Origin: Ferrovibrio sp.
GTDB taxonomy: Bacteria; Pseudomonadota; Alphaproteobacteria; Ferrovibrionales; Ferrovibrionaceae
DNA length: 51,578 bases
Direction of reading: 5' to 3'
Assembly: GCF_029255545.1 (NCBI RefSeq)
Contig: NZ_JANLJJ010000032.1
Span: 1-51,578, forward strand
Positions 1 through 11,705 of the stretch are shown piece after piece. Within the stretch, counting starts at the first letter, position 1, and every line of letters starts with the position of its first letter. Under the pieces are notes generated by a model, which worked only from the letters and a program-made list of their open reading frames with translations, did no database searches and was not told where the DNA came from. A program made the translations under genes and the position numbers.

Positions 1-608
1 AGGACCGCGACACCTTCATCACCACCGAGGTCGGCCAGCACCAGATGTGGGCGGCGCAATTCTACAAGTTTGACAGGCCGAACCGCTGGATGACGTCGGG
101 TGGCCTGGGCACCATGGGTTATGGCCTGCCGGCCGCCATCGGCGTGCAGCTCGGCCATCCCGACAAGCTGGTGGTGGATATCGCGGGCGAGGCCTCGATC
201 CTGATGAACATCCAGGAGCTGGGCACGGCGGCGCAGTTCCGCCTGCCGGTGAAAGTGTTCATCCTGAACAACGAATATATGGGCATGGTGCGCCAGTGGC
301 AGCAGTTGCTGCATGGCGGCCGCTACTCCCAGAGTTATTCGGAATCGCTGCCCGATTTCGTCAAGCTGGCCGAGGCCTTCCATTGCACCGGCCTGCGTTG
401 CACCAGTCCGGCCGACCTGGATGGCGTGATCAGGGAAATGGTTGCCATCGATGGCCCGGTGGTGGTCGATGTCGCCGTTGATAAATCGGAAAACTGCTTC
501 CCGATGGTACCCTCGGGCGCCGCCCATAACGAGATGATCCTGGCTGACGACAAGCCGAAGGATTCGGGCAACGCCAGTGTCAGCGAAGAAGGCATGGCCC
601 TCGTCTGA
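1..608 (+). CDS. ilvB: Acetolactate synthase large subunit, C-terminal part (partial)
   Basis: This is the C-terminal ~200 residues of the thiamine-diphosphate (ThDP) enzyme that condenses two pyruvates, or pyruvate with 2-ketobutyrate, in valine, leucine and isoleucine synthesis. The reading frame is open from base 3 and the N-terminus lies outside the window. The ThDP-binding half is visible: GLGTMGYGLPAAIG, then GEASILMNIQEL (the slot of the usual GDG-S motif, with the GEA variant I recall from alphaproteobacterial enzymes), then NNEYMGMVRQWQ. The small subunit starts 31 bases downstream and ilvC follows, so this is an ilvB-ilvN-ilvC operon. The gene could equally be named ilvI, since the symbol cannot be settled from a fragment. 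Confidence 0.93.
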   Translation, partial: DRDTFITTEVGQHQMWAAQFYKFDRPNRWMTSGGLGTMGYGLPAAIGVQLGHPDKLVVDIAGEASILMNIQELGTAAQFRLPVKVFILNNEYMGMVRQWQQLLHGGRYSQSYSESLPDFVKLAEAFHCTGLRCTSPADLDGVIREMVAIDGPVVVDVAVDKSENCFPMVPSGAAHNEMILADDKPKDSGNASVSEEGMALV

Positions 609-639
609 GGCCGGGCCAGCAGAATAGAAGAAGCTCACC

Positions 640-2221
<1,582 letters not shown>

Positions 2222-2244
2222 GCGTAACCGACAAGAACTGTCAG

Positions 2245-2276
2245 ACGGCCGCCGGGGCAACTCCGGCGGCCGTTTT
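2245..2276 (+). terminator. Rho-independent terminator of the ilv operon
   Basis: A perfect 11-bp GC-rich stem (2245-2255 with 2263-2273) with a 7-base loop is followed directly by TTTCGTTT. It lies 24 bases after the ilvC stop codon, so it closes the ilvBNC transcript and insulates it from the operator region that follows. Confidence 0.9.
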
Positions 2277-2307
2277 CGTTTGTGTCGTGCAATCCGCCAC
2301 AATTCGA

Positions 2308-2362
2308 TCCATTGATTATTTCCATGGAAATGATACAAATTTCCATGGAAATAATCAATGGA
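2308..2362. promoter_or_regulatory. Double palindromic operator with probable promoter
   Basis: A perfect 24-bp inverted repeat (2308-2331 and 2339-2362) has only 7 bases between the arms. Each arm contains the same 14-bp self-palindrome ATTTCCATGGAAAT (2318-2331 and 2339-2352), with centres 21 bp apart, two helical turns. A weak promoter fits inside it: TTGATT at 2312-2317, a 16-bp spacer and TACAAA at 2334-2339. The right arm ends on the ribosome site of the next gene. The MarR-family gene at 3523 in the same operon is the natural candidate to bind it. The symmetry is seen directly; the regulator assignment is inference. Confidence 0.75.
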
Positions 2363-2369
2363 GGCGGTT

Positions 2370-3521
2370 ATGGTGGTTTCGCGACGGGGATTTATCAGGG
2401 TCGTTGGCGGTGGCGTGGTCGGCGCCGCCCTGGTAGGTGGCGGATTGCAGGGCTGCGACCGCATGCCGGCAAGCGCTGTGGCACCCTGGGCAGGACCTGG
2501 CAGCGAGACCGATCCGCGCCGCCGTGCGCTCTCCTGGGCGCTGCTGGCACCCAATCCGCATAATATGCAGCCCTGGCTGGTTGATCTGCGTCGCGAGGGC
2601 GAAATCATGCTGCATGTCGATCGCACACGGTTGTTGCCTGAAACCGATCCCTTTGCCCGCCAGATTGTCATAGGCCACGGCACCTTCCTTGAACTGCTGG
2701 CGCTAGCGGCAGGGGCGGAAGGCTATCGCTGTGCGATCGAATACTTTCCGGAGGGCCAGCCGGCTCCAGATGACGTAACTGAGCGCCCGCTCGCCCGCAT
2801 TCGGCTGCAGCACGACGGCACGGCAGCCGATCCGCTATTCTCGCAGATTCCACTTCGGCGCTCGTCAAAGGAGCCGTATCACCAGACCTCCCTCCAATCC
2901 GAACATGCGCAAGCCTTGCGCGGGATGCCCCGTTCGGGGGTCGCGCAGTTGACCATTGCCACCGACGCCACGCGCGCTGCGTTGTTTCGAAGCATCACCG
3001 AGCAGGCGATGCTAATCGAGCTGGAGACGCCGCGCACGTTGAAGGAAAGCATTGATCGGCTACGCATCGGTGCCGATGCCATTGCCGCCCAGCCAGATGG
3101 CATCGAACTGCATGGGCCGTTCTTCTGGTGGCTGTCCAGACTCGGACTGATGACACCAGAGAAAGCGATGACGCCAGGCACCACGGCATACCAGGGCGGT
3201 ATTGATTACGCCCTTGGCTGGGCGCGCGCCACACCGGCTTTCGGCTGGTTGACCACGGCGGCAAACGACCGACTCAGCCAGATCGAGGCCGGCCGGGCCT
3301 ATGTACGGTTGAACCTGAAGGCAACCGAGCTCGGCGTCGCCATGCATCCGGTCAGCCAGGTGCTGCAGGAATATCCTGAGATGGCCACCCTGCAGCGCGA
3401 GTTTCTCTCGGCAGCGGGCGCAATGCCTGGCCAAACGGTGCAAATGCTGTTTCGGCTGGGCTATTGTGAACAGGTGCCGCCGTCGCCTCGACGGCCGCTG
3501 GATGCACTGATGATGAGCTAA
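2370..3521 (+). CDS. Tat-exported Acg-family nitroreductase-like FMN oxidoreductase
   Basis: A 383-residue protein resembling the Acg branch of the nitroreductase superfamily, which binds FMN in a degenerate nitroreductase fold; the physiological substrate is unknown. The N-terminus has a twin-arginine motif (SRRGFIR) followed by a Gly/Val-rich hydrophobic stretch and LQGC, which could be a lipobox with an unusual Q, so the protein is probably exported or anchored in the periplasm. The recognisable family segments are APNPHNMQPW near residue 60 and the C-terminal AMHPVSQVLQEYPEM. The start at 2370 is preferred over the ATG at 2358 because GGAGG (2360-2364) lies 5 bases before it. The MarR gene follows after one base. 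Confidence 0.75.
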   Translation: MVVSRRGFIRVVGGGVVGAALVGGGLQGCDRMPASAVAPWAGPGSETDPRRRALSWALLAPNPHNMQPWLVDLRREGEIMLHVDRTRLLPETDPFARQIVIGHGTFLELLALAAGAEGYRCAIEYFPEGQPAPDDVTERPLARIRLQHDGTAADPLFSQIPLRRSSKEPYHQTSLQSEHAQALRGMPRSGVAQLTIATDATRAALFRSITEQAMLIELETPRTLKESIDRLRIGADAIAAQPDGIELHGPFFWWLSRLGLMTPEKAMTPGTTAYQGGIDYALGWARATPAFGWLTTAANDRLSQIEAGRAYVRLNLKATELGVAMHPVSQVLQEYPEMATLQREFLSAAGAMPGQTVQMLFRLGYCEQVPPSPRRPLDALMMS

Positions 3522-3522
3522 C

Positions 3523-4014
3523 ATGGCCCGATCCGTTGCGAAGGATACAGATGCCGGAGAACCGGTTGGCGGTACGACGCCGGATCGGCGCTTCCGCATC
3601 GTCAACTGGATCGGAATCATCGACCAGCTCGCGTCCACCAAGGCCAATCGCGTGTTGCGCGGTCATGACCTGCCATTGCCGCAATTCGTCATACTCAATC
3701 ACTTCAGCCACAGGCTTGATGAGGGAAAGACGGTTGGCGGAATCGCCCGCGCTATGCAACAGTTGCCGCCGGCGGTGACCAAGACGACCCAGAAGCTGCT
3801 GGCCAAGGGATACCTGCGTGAGGTGCAAAGCACCGACGACGCCCGCTCTAAGTTACTGTTCCTGACCGCACGCGGCAGGACGGCCCATGGCAAGGCGATT
3901 GCTGCACTGCTGCCTGAGCTGGCACCCGCCTTCGCAGGCTGGACGACCGCGGAACTGGAGCAGTTCTGGCAGTATCTTGATCGGCTCAAGGTCTGGTTCG
4001 ACCAGAACCGCTGA
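3523..4014 (+). CDS. MarR-family transcriptional regulator
   Basis: A 163-residue winged-helix protein of MarR type. The core is recognisable from LPLPQFVILNHFSHR through the recognition region GIARAMQQLPPAVTKTTQKLLAKGYL to the wing with TDDARSKLLFLTARGR, the typical D-x-R-(S/x)-x-L-x-x-T pattern. About 35 residues precede the core, longer than usual, so a later start is possible. It begins one base after the nitroreductase stop and sits 17 bases before the thiolase start, so the three genes are one operon. It is the likely ligand-responsive repressor acting at the 2308-2362 operator. Confidence 0.85.
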   Translation: MARSVAKDTDAGEPVGGTTPDRRFRIVNWIGIIDQLASTKANRVLRGHDLPLPQFVILNHFSHRLDEGKTVGGIARAMQQLPPAVTKTTQKLLAKGYLREVQSTDDARSKLLFLTARGRTAHGKAIAALLPELAPAFAGWTTAELEQFWQYLDRLKVWFDQNR

Positions 4015-4031
4015 AACAGGAGGAAATGATC

Positions 4032-5213
4032 ATGGCCAAAGTCTTCGTCGCCGGCGTCGGCATGATCCCGTTCGCCAAGCCGGGCAGCAGCAAGGCTTAT
4101 GACGAGATGGGCGCCGCAGCCGGACAGCTGGCGCTGAAGGATGCCGGCATCGGCTACGATGCCGTGCAGCAGGCTTATGCCGGCTATGTCTATGGCGACA
4201 GCACGTGTGGCCAGAAGGCACTGTATCGTCTCGGCATGACCGGCATCCCGGTCGTCAATGTCAACAACAACTGCTCCACCGGCTCCACCGCGCTGTTTCT
4301 CGCCCGCCAGGCAATCCAGAGCGGCGCCGCCGATTGTGTGCTGGCGCTGGGCTTCGAGCAGATGAAGCCGGGTGCGCTGGGCTCGGTCTACACCGACCGG
4401 CCGAGCCCGTTTGCCGATTTCGACACCGTCTGCGACGAGATCGTCGGCATGCCCGATGTGCCGCTGGCCTTGCGCTATTTCGGCGGTGCCGGCTTAAGCC
4501 ATATGCAGAAATTCGGCACGAAGCTGGAGACTTTCGCCCGCATCCGCGCCAAGGCCAGCCGCCATGCGAAAAACAATCCGCTGGCGCTGTTCCGCCAGGA
4601 GGTCAGCGTCGACGACGTGATGCAGGCGCAGGCAATCTGGCCCGGCGTGATGACCCGCCTGATGGCCTGCCCGCCGACCTGCGGCGGAGCGGCCGCCTTG
4701 CTGGTCTCGGAGGCATTCGCCGCGAAACACGGCCTGCGCACCGATGTGGAGATCGCTGCCCAGGCGATGACCACCGATTATGCCTCCACCTTCGAGGCGC
4801 GCGACATGATGCAGCTGGTCGGCGCGGATATGAGCCGCGCTGCGGCCGAAAAAGTTTACGAACAGGCCGGTATCGGGCCCGAGGATGTCGATGTGGTCGA
4901 GCTGCATGACTGCTTCGCCCATAACGAGCTGATCACCTACGAGGCGCTCGGGCTGTGTGGCGAAGGCGGCGCCGAGGGCTTCGTCGAAGTCGGCGACAAC
5001 ACCTATGGTGGCCGCGTGGTGACTAATCCGTCCGGCGGCCTGCTGTCCAAGGGCCATCCGCTTGGCGCCACCGGTTTGGCGCAGTGCTACGAGCTGACGC
5101 ATCAGCTGCGCGGTAGTGCCGAGGCGCGCCAGGTCGATGGTGCCCGCGTCGCGTTACAGCACAATCTGGGCCTCGGCGGCGCCTGCGTGGTGACCTTGTA
5201 CCGGCAGGCTTGA
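4032..5213 (+). CDS. Thiolase-like protein of the SCP-x/lipid-transfer branch
   Basis: A 393-residue thiolase-fold protein. NNNCSTGSTAL near residue 80-90 carries the nucleophilic cysteine, ELHDCFAHNELITYEALG is the lipid-transfer-branch motif that replaces the classical NEAFA, and GGLLSKGHPLGATGLAQ carries the C-terminal histidine. These features place it with the non-specific lipid-transfer or SCP-x thiolases, which act on acyl-CoA or sterol-side-chain-like thioesters, rather than with biosynthetic PhaA. The start at 4032 is chosen because AGGAGG (4018-4023) lies 8 bases before it; the ATG at 4026 would be too close. Its exact substrate cannot be read from sequence. Confidence 0.85.
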   Translation: MAKVFVAGVGMIPFAKPGSSKAYDEMGAAAGQLALKDAGIGYDAVQQAYAGYVYGDSTCGQKALYRLGMTGIPVVNVNNNCSTGSTALFLARQAIQSGAADCVLALGFEQMKPGALGSVYTDRPSPFADFDTVCDEIVGMPDVPLALRYFGGAGLSHMQKFGTKLETFARIRAKASRHAKNNPLALFRQEVSVDDVMQAQAIWPGVMTRLMACPPTCGGAAALLVSEAFAAKHGLRTDVEIAAQAMTTDYASTFEARDMMQLVGADMSRAAAEKVYEQAGIGPEDVDVVELHDCFAHNELITYEALGLCGEGGAEGFVEVGDNTYGGRVVTNPSGGLLSKGHPLGATGLAQCYELTHQLRGSAEARQVDGARVALQHNLGLGGACVVTLYRQA

Positions 5214-5591
5214 GGCTACCGCCCGACCGGGGCAGACCACCATCCATGAGCTGCGGCTGACCCGTTAAAGCCAACCAGCCGCCGGCAGGCTGGCCCGGCT
5301 GCCGTCGCGGAAGGGTGGCTGCGGGGAAAGGGCCGGGCTGGCTGGCTGGCCGCCTAAATAATGCCGTGATTTCAAATTATTAGAGAATTTCCCCGGTAAA
5401 GCAGGGAATTCACCGAGTATTAAGCATGCTGGCCCAGAGTGTTGGCGTAAGTCCATGTCCTGGCGAAACTTTTCGCCCTTTGATCGAATTGGGCCGAAGC
5501 GTGTACACTGTAGTTAAAGTACGGAAACTGCGGCAGAATCGGACAACCCGGCGGATAGGACGCCCGGGTCGCCCGACGAGGGACATGTGAC
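5214..5591 (+). other. Intergenic region upstream of leuA
   Basis: These 378 bases have no convincing gene. Seen here are an imperfect hairpin after the thiolase stop (CCAGCC with GGCTGG around 5276-5294, no T-run), an AT-rich patch near 5355-5395, and a possible promoter for leuA at 5480-5509. A 54-codon frame from ATG 5426 stops at 5588-5590, one base before leuA, but it is not enriched in leucine codons and overlaps the promoter, so it is not called as a leader peptide. Confidence 0.6.
5480..5509 (+). promoter_or_regulatory. Possible sigma-70 promoter of leuA
   Basis: TTGATC (5480-5485) and TACACT (5504-5509) are separated by 18 bases, each matching four of six consensus positions. It would give a leader of about 75 bases before the leuA ATG at 5592. 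This is pattern matching only. Confidence 0.35.
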
Positions 5592-7151
5592 ATGAACGCC
5601 ACCAACAAGACGACGCGCGATCGCGTCATCATTTTCGACACCACCCTGCGCGATGGCGAGCAGTCGCCTGGTGCCTCGATGAATCTGGAAGAGAAGCTGA
5701 AGATCGCAGCCGTGCTGGAAGGCATGGGCGTCGATGTCATCGAGGCCGGTTTTCCGATCGCGTCCAACGGCGACTTCGAGGCCGTCAACGAGATCGCCAA
5801 GCGCGTGACGGAGTCGACTGTCTGCGGCCTCAGCCGCGCCGGCCGCAAGGATATCGACCGCGCCTGGGAAGCGCTCAAGCCCGCGAAGCGGGCGCGCATT
5901 CACACCTTCATCTCCACCTCGCCGCTGCATATGAAATACAAGCTGCAGATGGAACCCGACGCGGTGCACCAGGCGGTGATCGACAGCGTGTCGTACGCGC
6001 GCAATCTGTGCGACGACATCGAATGGAGTTGCGAGGACGGCACGCGCTCGGATCCCGAATTCCTCTGCCGCCTGATCGAAAGTGCGATCAAGGCCGGCGC
6101 CACCACGATCAACGTGCCCGACACCGTCGGCTACACCGTGCCGGAGGAATATACCCGGCTGATGCGGTACTTGATCGAGAATATCCCGAATAGCGATAAA
6201 GCTAGGTTTTCCGCGCATTGCCACAACGATCTGGGCCTGGCCGTGGCCAATTCGCTGGCCGCCGTGATCGGCGGCGCGCGGCAGGTGGAATGCACCATCA
6301 ACGGCCTGGGCGAACGCGCCGGCAATGCCGCGCTTGAAGAGATCGTCATGGCTCTGCGCACGCGTGCAGATGCAATGCCGTTCGAAACTGGAATAAAGAC
6401 CACCGATATCATGAAAGCCTCGCGGCTGGTTTCGGCCGTCACCGGGTTCGTAGTGCAGCCGAACAAGGCCATCGTCGGCGCCAATGCTTTCGCACATGAA
6501 AGCGGCATCCACCAGGATGGCATGCTGAAGCATGCCGGCACCTACGAGATCATGACCCCGGAATCGGTCGGCCTTAATCGCTCGACGCTCGTGATGGGTA
6601 AGCATTCCGGCCGGCATGCCTTCCGCAAGAAGCTGGAAGAACTCGGCTTCAACCTGGCTGACAACCAGCTCAATGATGCCTTTGCCCGCTTCAAGGATTT
6701 GGCCGACCGCAAGAAGGAAGTCTTCGACGAGGATCTGGTCGCGCTGGTCGATGACACCATGGCGCGCGGCAACGAACGCATCCGCTTTGTCAGCCTGCAG
6801 GTGATCGCCGGCTCGAAAGGGCCGCAGAGCGCCGCGCTGGAACTGGAGATCGACGGGGTGGCCAAATCGGTCAAGGCGACCGGCAATGGGCCGGTCGATG
6901 CCACATTCAATGCCATCCAGGCCCTGTTCCCGCACCAGGCCAGTCTGCAGCTCTACCAGGTCCATGCCGTGACCCAGGGCACCGATGCCCAGGCCGAGGT
7001 GACCGTAAGGCTGGAAGAGGGTGGAAAAACCGTGAACGGACAGGCTGCCGACGCCGATACGCTGGTGGCAAGCTGCCGGGCTTATATCCATGCGCTCAAC
7101 AAGCTGCTGGTGAAGCGGGAAAAGACCGCGCCGGCAGCCCTCAGTGCGTGA
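5592..7151 (+). CDS. leuA: 2-isopropylmalate synthase
   Basis: A 519-residue enzyme of the first committed step of leucine synthesis, condensing acetyl-CoA with 2-ketoisovalerate. The catalytic TIM barrel begins with FDTTLRDGEQSPGASM (metal- and base-binding), continues with HCHNDLGLAVANSLAA (metal-ligand histidines) and GLGERAGNAALEEIVMAL, and the linker contains HESGIHQDGMLKH. The last ~130 residues form the leucine-sensing regulatory domain. Length fits the bacterial LeuA type 1 family. The start ATG follows GAGGGA by about 9 bases. It is transcribed alone here, with mreB 130 bases downstream. Confidence 0.96.
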   Translation: MNATNKTTRDRVIIFDTTLRDGEQSPGASMNLEEKLKIAAVLEGMGVDVIEAGFPIASNGDFEAVNEIAKRVTESTVCGLSRAGRKDIDRAWEALKPAKRARIHTFISTSPLHMKYKLQMEPDAVHQAVIDSVSYARNLCDDIEWSCEDGTRSDPEFLCRLIESAIKAGATTINVPDTVGYTVPEEYTRLMRYLIENIPNSDKARFSAHCHNDLGLAVANSLAAVIGGARQVECTINGLGERAGNAALEEIVMALRTRADAMPFETGIKTTDIMKASRLVSAVTGFVVQPNKAIVGANAFAHESGIHQDGMLKHAGTYEIMTPESVGLNRSTLVMGKHSGRHAFRKKLEELGFNLADNQLNDAFARFKDLADRKKEVFDEDLVALVDDTMARGNERIRFVSLQVIAGSKGPQSAALELEIDGVAKSVKATGNGPVDATFNAIQALFPHQASLQLYQVHAVTQGTDAQAEVTVRLEEGGKTVNGQAADADTLVASCRAYIHALNKLLVKREKTAPAALSA

Positions 7152-7269
7152 TTGGGCACCTGAAACCACGCCACCCGGCATGCGGCCGGTGCGGGGCTGA
7201 AAATATGGGGACTGGGGGTTGCGCTGCACCGGTGCCCGAGGCGATAACGGCGCAACATTTCGTTGGTGA

Positions 7270-8325
<1,056 letters not shown>

Positions 8326-8363
8326 TCCCGGTACGGTATCGCGGAGGGCATTGACGGGGGCGC

Positions 8364-9257
8364 ATGGCAAGACGGTCGGGACGCAGTGCATGGATCGCAG
8401 CGCCATTTCGCGCGCTGCTGCAGCGTTTCGCGTTCCTGCTGCTGCTTGCCACCGCCATCGGCCTCGTGCTGGTCAGCCGCATCGACCGTCCGCTGGTCGA
8501 ACGCGCCCGTGCCCTGGTTGCCGATATCGTCGAGCCCGTCCTGAGCACGGTGGCGCAGCCGGTGGCCGCCGTGAATGCCGCGGTCGGCTGGGTCGACGAC
8601 ATCCTCTTCGTGCATGAGGAAAACTTCCGCCTACGCACCGAAAACGCCCGCCTGCTGCAGTGGCAGGAAGTGGCCCGCCGACTGGAGCAGGACAATGCCG
8701 CCTTGCGTCGCCTGCTCGCCGCCGGCCCAGACTTAAGTCAGACCTATGTGACCGGCCGGGTCATTGCCGATGGCGGCGGTTCCTTCGTACGCACCGCCCT
8801 GCTCAATGTCGGCGCCAAGGACGGCATCAGGAAAGGTCAGGCGGTGATCGGCGAAGGCGGTTATGTCGGCCGCGTCGCCGAGGTGGGCCAGCGCGCTGCC
8901 CGCATCCTGCTGCTGACCGATCTGAACTCGCGCCTGCCGGTGATGCTGCAGGATGGCGGCCATCGCGCCGTGCTGGCGGGCGACAATTCGCCTTTCCCGC
9001 GGCTGGAATACCTTTCCGGCGCCGCCAAGCCTGCCATCGGCATGCAGGTGGTGACCTCGGGCGATGGCGGGCAGTTTCCAGCCAACATCCCGGTCGGCGA
9101 GATCGTCGAGATCGAAGGCGGCGTGCGGGTCCGGCCGCTGGTCGATCTGGGCCGCCTCGGTTTCCTGCGGGTGATGCAGTTCGACGAAACGCGGATCGAT
9201 GCCGAGGATCCGGCCGCGCAGGTTCTGCCGCTGGCGCCGCCGCCCAAGGGCCAATAG
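8364..9257 (+). CDS. mreC: Rod shape-determining protein MreC
   Basis: A 297-residue bitopic membrane protein that links MreB to the PBP2/RodA wall synthases. A membrane segment lies near residues 20-38 (FAFLLLLATAIGLVLV). A coiled coil follows, roughly residues 80-115, with LRTENARLLQWQEVARRLEQ. The periplasmic beta-barrel region contains the family pattern DGIRKGQAVIGEGGYVGRV. The start has a GGAGG-type site upstream and the order matches the conserved mre operon. Confidence 0.95.
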   Translation: MARRSGRSAWIAAPFRALLQRFAFLLLLATAIGLVLVSRIDRPLVERARALVADIVEPVLSTVAQPVAAVNAAVGWVDDILFVHEENFRLRTENARLLQWQEVARRLEQDNAALRRLLAAGPDLSQTYVTGRVIADGGGSFVRTALLNVGAKDGIRKGQAVIGEGGYVGRVAEVGQRAARILLLTDLNSRLPVMLQDGGHRAVLAGDNSPFPRLEYLSGAAKPAIGMQVVTSGDGGQFPANIPVGEIVEIEGGVRVRPLVDLGRLGFLRVMQFDETRIDAEDPAAQVLPLAPPPKGQ

Positions 9258-9268
9258 GAGCGCGCGGG

Positions 9269-9790
9269 ATGTCTGCGCTGCTCCGCCAGACCAGCCGCCG
9301 CATCCGGGCCCTGCTGCCGATCCTCAGCAGCCTGGCGCTGGTGCTGTTCAGCCTGGCCCCGGTTGGGCTGCCGCATTTTGACAGCGTCGGCCCGGCCTTC
9401 GCGCTGATGGCGGTATTCTACTGGAGCATTTTCCGATCCGACCTGATGACCATGCTGGGGGCTTTCGCCATCGGCCTGCTGCTCGATCTGCTCAGTGGTG
9501 GCCCGATCGGCCTCAATGCGCTGGTGCTGGTGCTGGCGCATGAACTTGGCGTGTCGCAGCGCCGGGTTTTCCTGGGATCGTCCTTCCTGGTCAACTGGGC
9601 CGCCTTTGCCCTGGTGATCGGAGTGGTGCTGCCGATCTGCTGGTTGCTGATGTCGCTGCTGCACTGGGAATTGCTGCCGATGCTGCCGCTGATGACGCAG
9701 TTACTGTTGTCGCTGGCGCTCTATCCGGTGATCTACTGGATGCTGAGCCGCCTGGAACGTCGCTGGCTGCGCGCCTCGGTAACGGCGTAA
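9269..9790 (+). CDS. mreD: Rod shape-determining protein MreD
   Basis: A 173-residue inner-membrane protein, almost entirely hydrophobic, with about five membrane segments. It carries a PVGLPHFDSVGPAFALMAVFYW stretch (residues ~31-52), then LLLDLLSGGPIGLNAL, which matches the MreD family. The open frame extends far upstream inside mreC, but the true start is the ATG at 9269, 12 bases after the mreC stop with TAGGAG ahead of it. It works with MreC in the elongasome. Confidence 0.93.
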   Translation: MSALLRQTSRRIRALLPILSSLALVLFSLAPVGLPHFDSVGPAFALMAVFYWSIFRSDLMTMLGAFAIGLLLDLLSGGPIGLNALVLVLAHELGVSQRRVFLGSSFLVNWAAFALVIGVVLPICWLLMSLLHWELLPMLPLMTQLLLSLALYPVIYWMLSRLERRWLRASVTA

Positions 9791-9796
9791 ACCCGC

Positions 9797-11704
9797 ATGG
9801 CGATCAACCGTCGCGACAACGATCTGCAACGGGTCTTCACCCGTCGTGCCCTGCTGCTTGGCACCGCGCAGCTCGGCCTGTTCGGCGCCCTGGCCGCGCG
9901 GCTCTATTACCTGCAGGTGATGGAATCCGATCGCTATGCGCTGCTGGCCGAGGAAAATCGCATCAGCATGCGCCTGTTGCCGCCCCGGCGCGGCCGCGTG
10001 CTCGACCGGTTCGGTCATGAGCTGGCATCCAATCGCCGCAATTACCGGGTCCTGATCGTTGCCGAGCAGTCGCGCAATGTCGATGCCACGCTTGAGGCGC
10101 TGTCCCGACTGATTCAGGTTGACGACAGCCAGAAGGCCAGGGTCAAGCGCGAGATCGAACGGCGGCGCAAGTTCGTTCCCGTCGTGGTGGCCGAGAACCT
10201 GTCCTGGGATGATTTCGCCAAGATCAATCTGCACAGCCCCGATCTGCCCGGCGTGCAGCTTGATGTCGGCGAGACGCGCGACTATCCCTATGGCGCCATG
10301 TTCAGCCATGTGGTCGGCTATGTCGGTGCCGTTGCCGAGAACGAGCTGGGCGATGACCCGCTGCTGGAACTGCCGGGTTTCCGCATCGGCAAAAGCGGCG
10401 TCGAGAAGGTTTATGACGAACGCCTGCGCGGTCGCGCCGGCCACAGCCAGATCGAGGTGAATGCCTACGGGCGCGCCATCCGCGAATTGCGGCGCAATAA
10501 CGGCCAACCGGGCGATGATCTCGTGCTGACCATCGATGCCGACCTGCAGCGTTTCGCCATGGAGCGTTTCGGCGAGGAAAGCGGCGCCGCCGCCGTGCTG
10601 GATATCCATACCGGCGAAATCCTCGCCCTGGTTTCCAACCCGGGCTACGATCCGAACTGGTTCAATGTCGGCATCACCCAGGCGCAATGGCGCCAGCTCA
10701 ACGGCGACAAGTACAAGCCGCTGATCAACAAGGCGATCCAGGGCCAATATCCGCCCGGCTCCACCTTCAAGATGCTGGTCGGTCTGGCTGCGCTCGAAGC
10801 CGGCACGATGACGCCCGACACCCGCGTCTTCTGTCCCGGCCATGTGGAATTCGGCAACAATACCTTCCATTGCTGGAAGAGGGGCGGCCACGGCACGATG
10901 AGTCTGGTTTCGGCCATCGAAGAAAGCTGCGACGTTTATTTCTATGAGGCGGCGCGGCGCACCGGCGTCGATAAGATCGCGGAGATGGCCAAGCGGCTCG
11001 GCCTGGGCGAGTTGACCGGCGTCGACCTCACCGGCGAACGTAAGGGCCTGATCCCGACGCGCGCCTGGAAGCAGGCGGTGCTCGGTCAACCCTGGGCGCA
11101 GGGCGAGAATCTGGTGATCGGCATCGGCCAGGGCTACGTCACCACCACGCCGCTGCAGCTGGCGGTGATGGCGGCGCGGCTGGGCAACGGCGGTTATGCC
11201 GTCACCCCGCGGATCGTGCGCGCCGATGACGGCATCGGCCCGGTCGCCGACCAGCGGCCGGCGAGCCAGCGCTGGCCGAAACTCGACATCAAGCGCGAGC
11301 ATCTCGATTACGTGATCGATGGCATGTATGGCGTGACCAACCGACCGCGTGGTTCGGCCGCTGGTTCGCGCATCTCGCTGGCGCAGTTCGTGATGGCGGG
11401 CAAAACCGGCTCCAGCCAGGTGCGCCGCATCAGCCGGCTGGAACGTGAAACCCGCGTGCGCAAGAACGAGGAGAAGCCGTGGGAGGAGCGCGACCATGCG
11501 CTGTTCGTTGCCTTCGCGCCGATCCAGGCGCCGCGTTATGCCTGCGCGGTGATCGTCGAGCATGGCGGTTCGGGCGCCAAGATGGCGGCGCCGATCGCCC
11601 GCGACATCATGATCGAGACGCAGAAACTGGACCCCTCGCGTCGGGCGCGTACGCCGCCGGGCCCCACCACGGCCTCCGCGGCGCCGGCCAAGGGAGGTGG
11701 TTGA
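9797..11704 (+). CDS. mrdA: Penicillin-binding protein 2, elongation transpeptidase
   Basis: A 635-residue class B PBP that crosslinks peptidoglycan during cell elongation. An N-terminal membrane anchor (residues ~15-35) precedes the dimerisation region with PPRRGRVLDRFGHELASN. The transpeptidase motifs are all present: STFK (nucleophile serine, PPGSTFKMLVGLAALE), SCD in EESCDVYFYEAARRTG, and KTG in MAGKTGSSQ. The C-terminal tail is Pro/Ala-rich. It starts 6 bases after mreD and is followed immediately by rodA. Confidence 0.97.
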   Translation: MAINRRDNDLQRVFTRRALLLGTAQLGLFGALAARLYYLQVMESDRYALLAEENRISMRLLPPRRGRVLDRFGHELASNRRNYRVLIVAEQSRNVDATLEALSRLIQVDDSQKARVKREIERRRKFVPVVVAENLSWDDFAKINLHSPDLPGVQLDVGETRDYPYGAMFSHVVGYVGAVAENELGDDPLLELPGFRIGKSGVEKVYDERLRGRAGHSQIEVNAYGRAIRELRRNNGQPGDDLVLTIDADLQRFAMERFGEESGAAAVLDIHTGEILALVSNPGYDPNWFNVGITQAQWRQLNGDKYKPLINKAIQGQYPPGSTFKMLVGLAALEAGTMTPDTRVFCPGHVEFGNNTFHCWKRGGHGTMSLVSAIEESCDVYFYEAARRTGVDKIAEMAKRLGLGELTGVDLTGERKGLIPTRAWKQAVLGQPWAQGENLVIGIGQGYVTTTPLQLAVMAARLGNGGYAVTPRIVRADDGIGPVADQRPASQRWPKLDIKREHLDYVIDGMYGVTNRPRGSAAGSRISLAQFVMAGKTGSSQVRRISRLERETRVRKNEEKPWEERDHALFVAFAPIQAPRYACAVIVEHGGSGAKMAAPIARDIMIETQKLDPSRRARTPPGPTTASAAPAKGGG

Positions 11705-11705
11705 G

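Noticed and set aside
5426-5590. 54-codon frame ending one base before leuA, as a leader peptide
   Set aside because: It has few leucine codons, no run of regulatory codons, no paired terminator/antiterminator hairpins, and overlaps the likely promoter.
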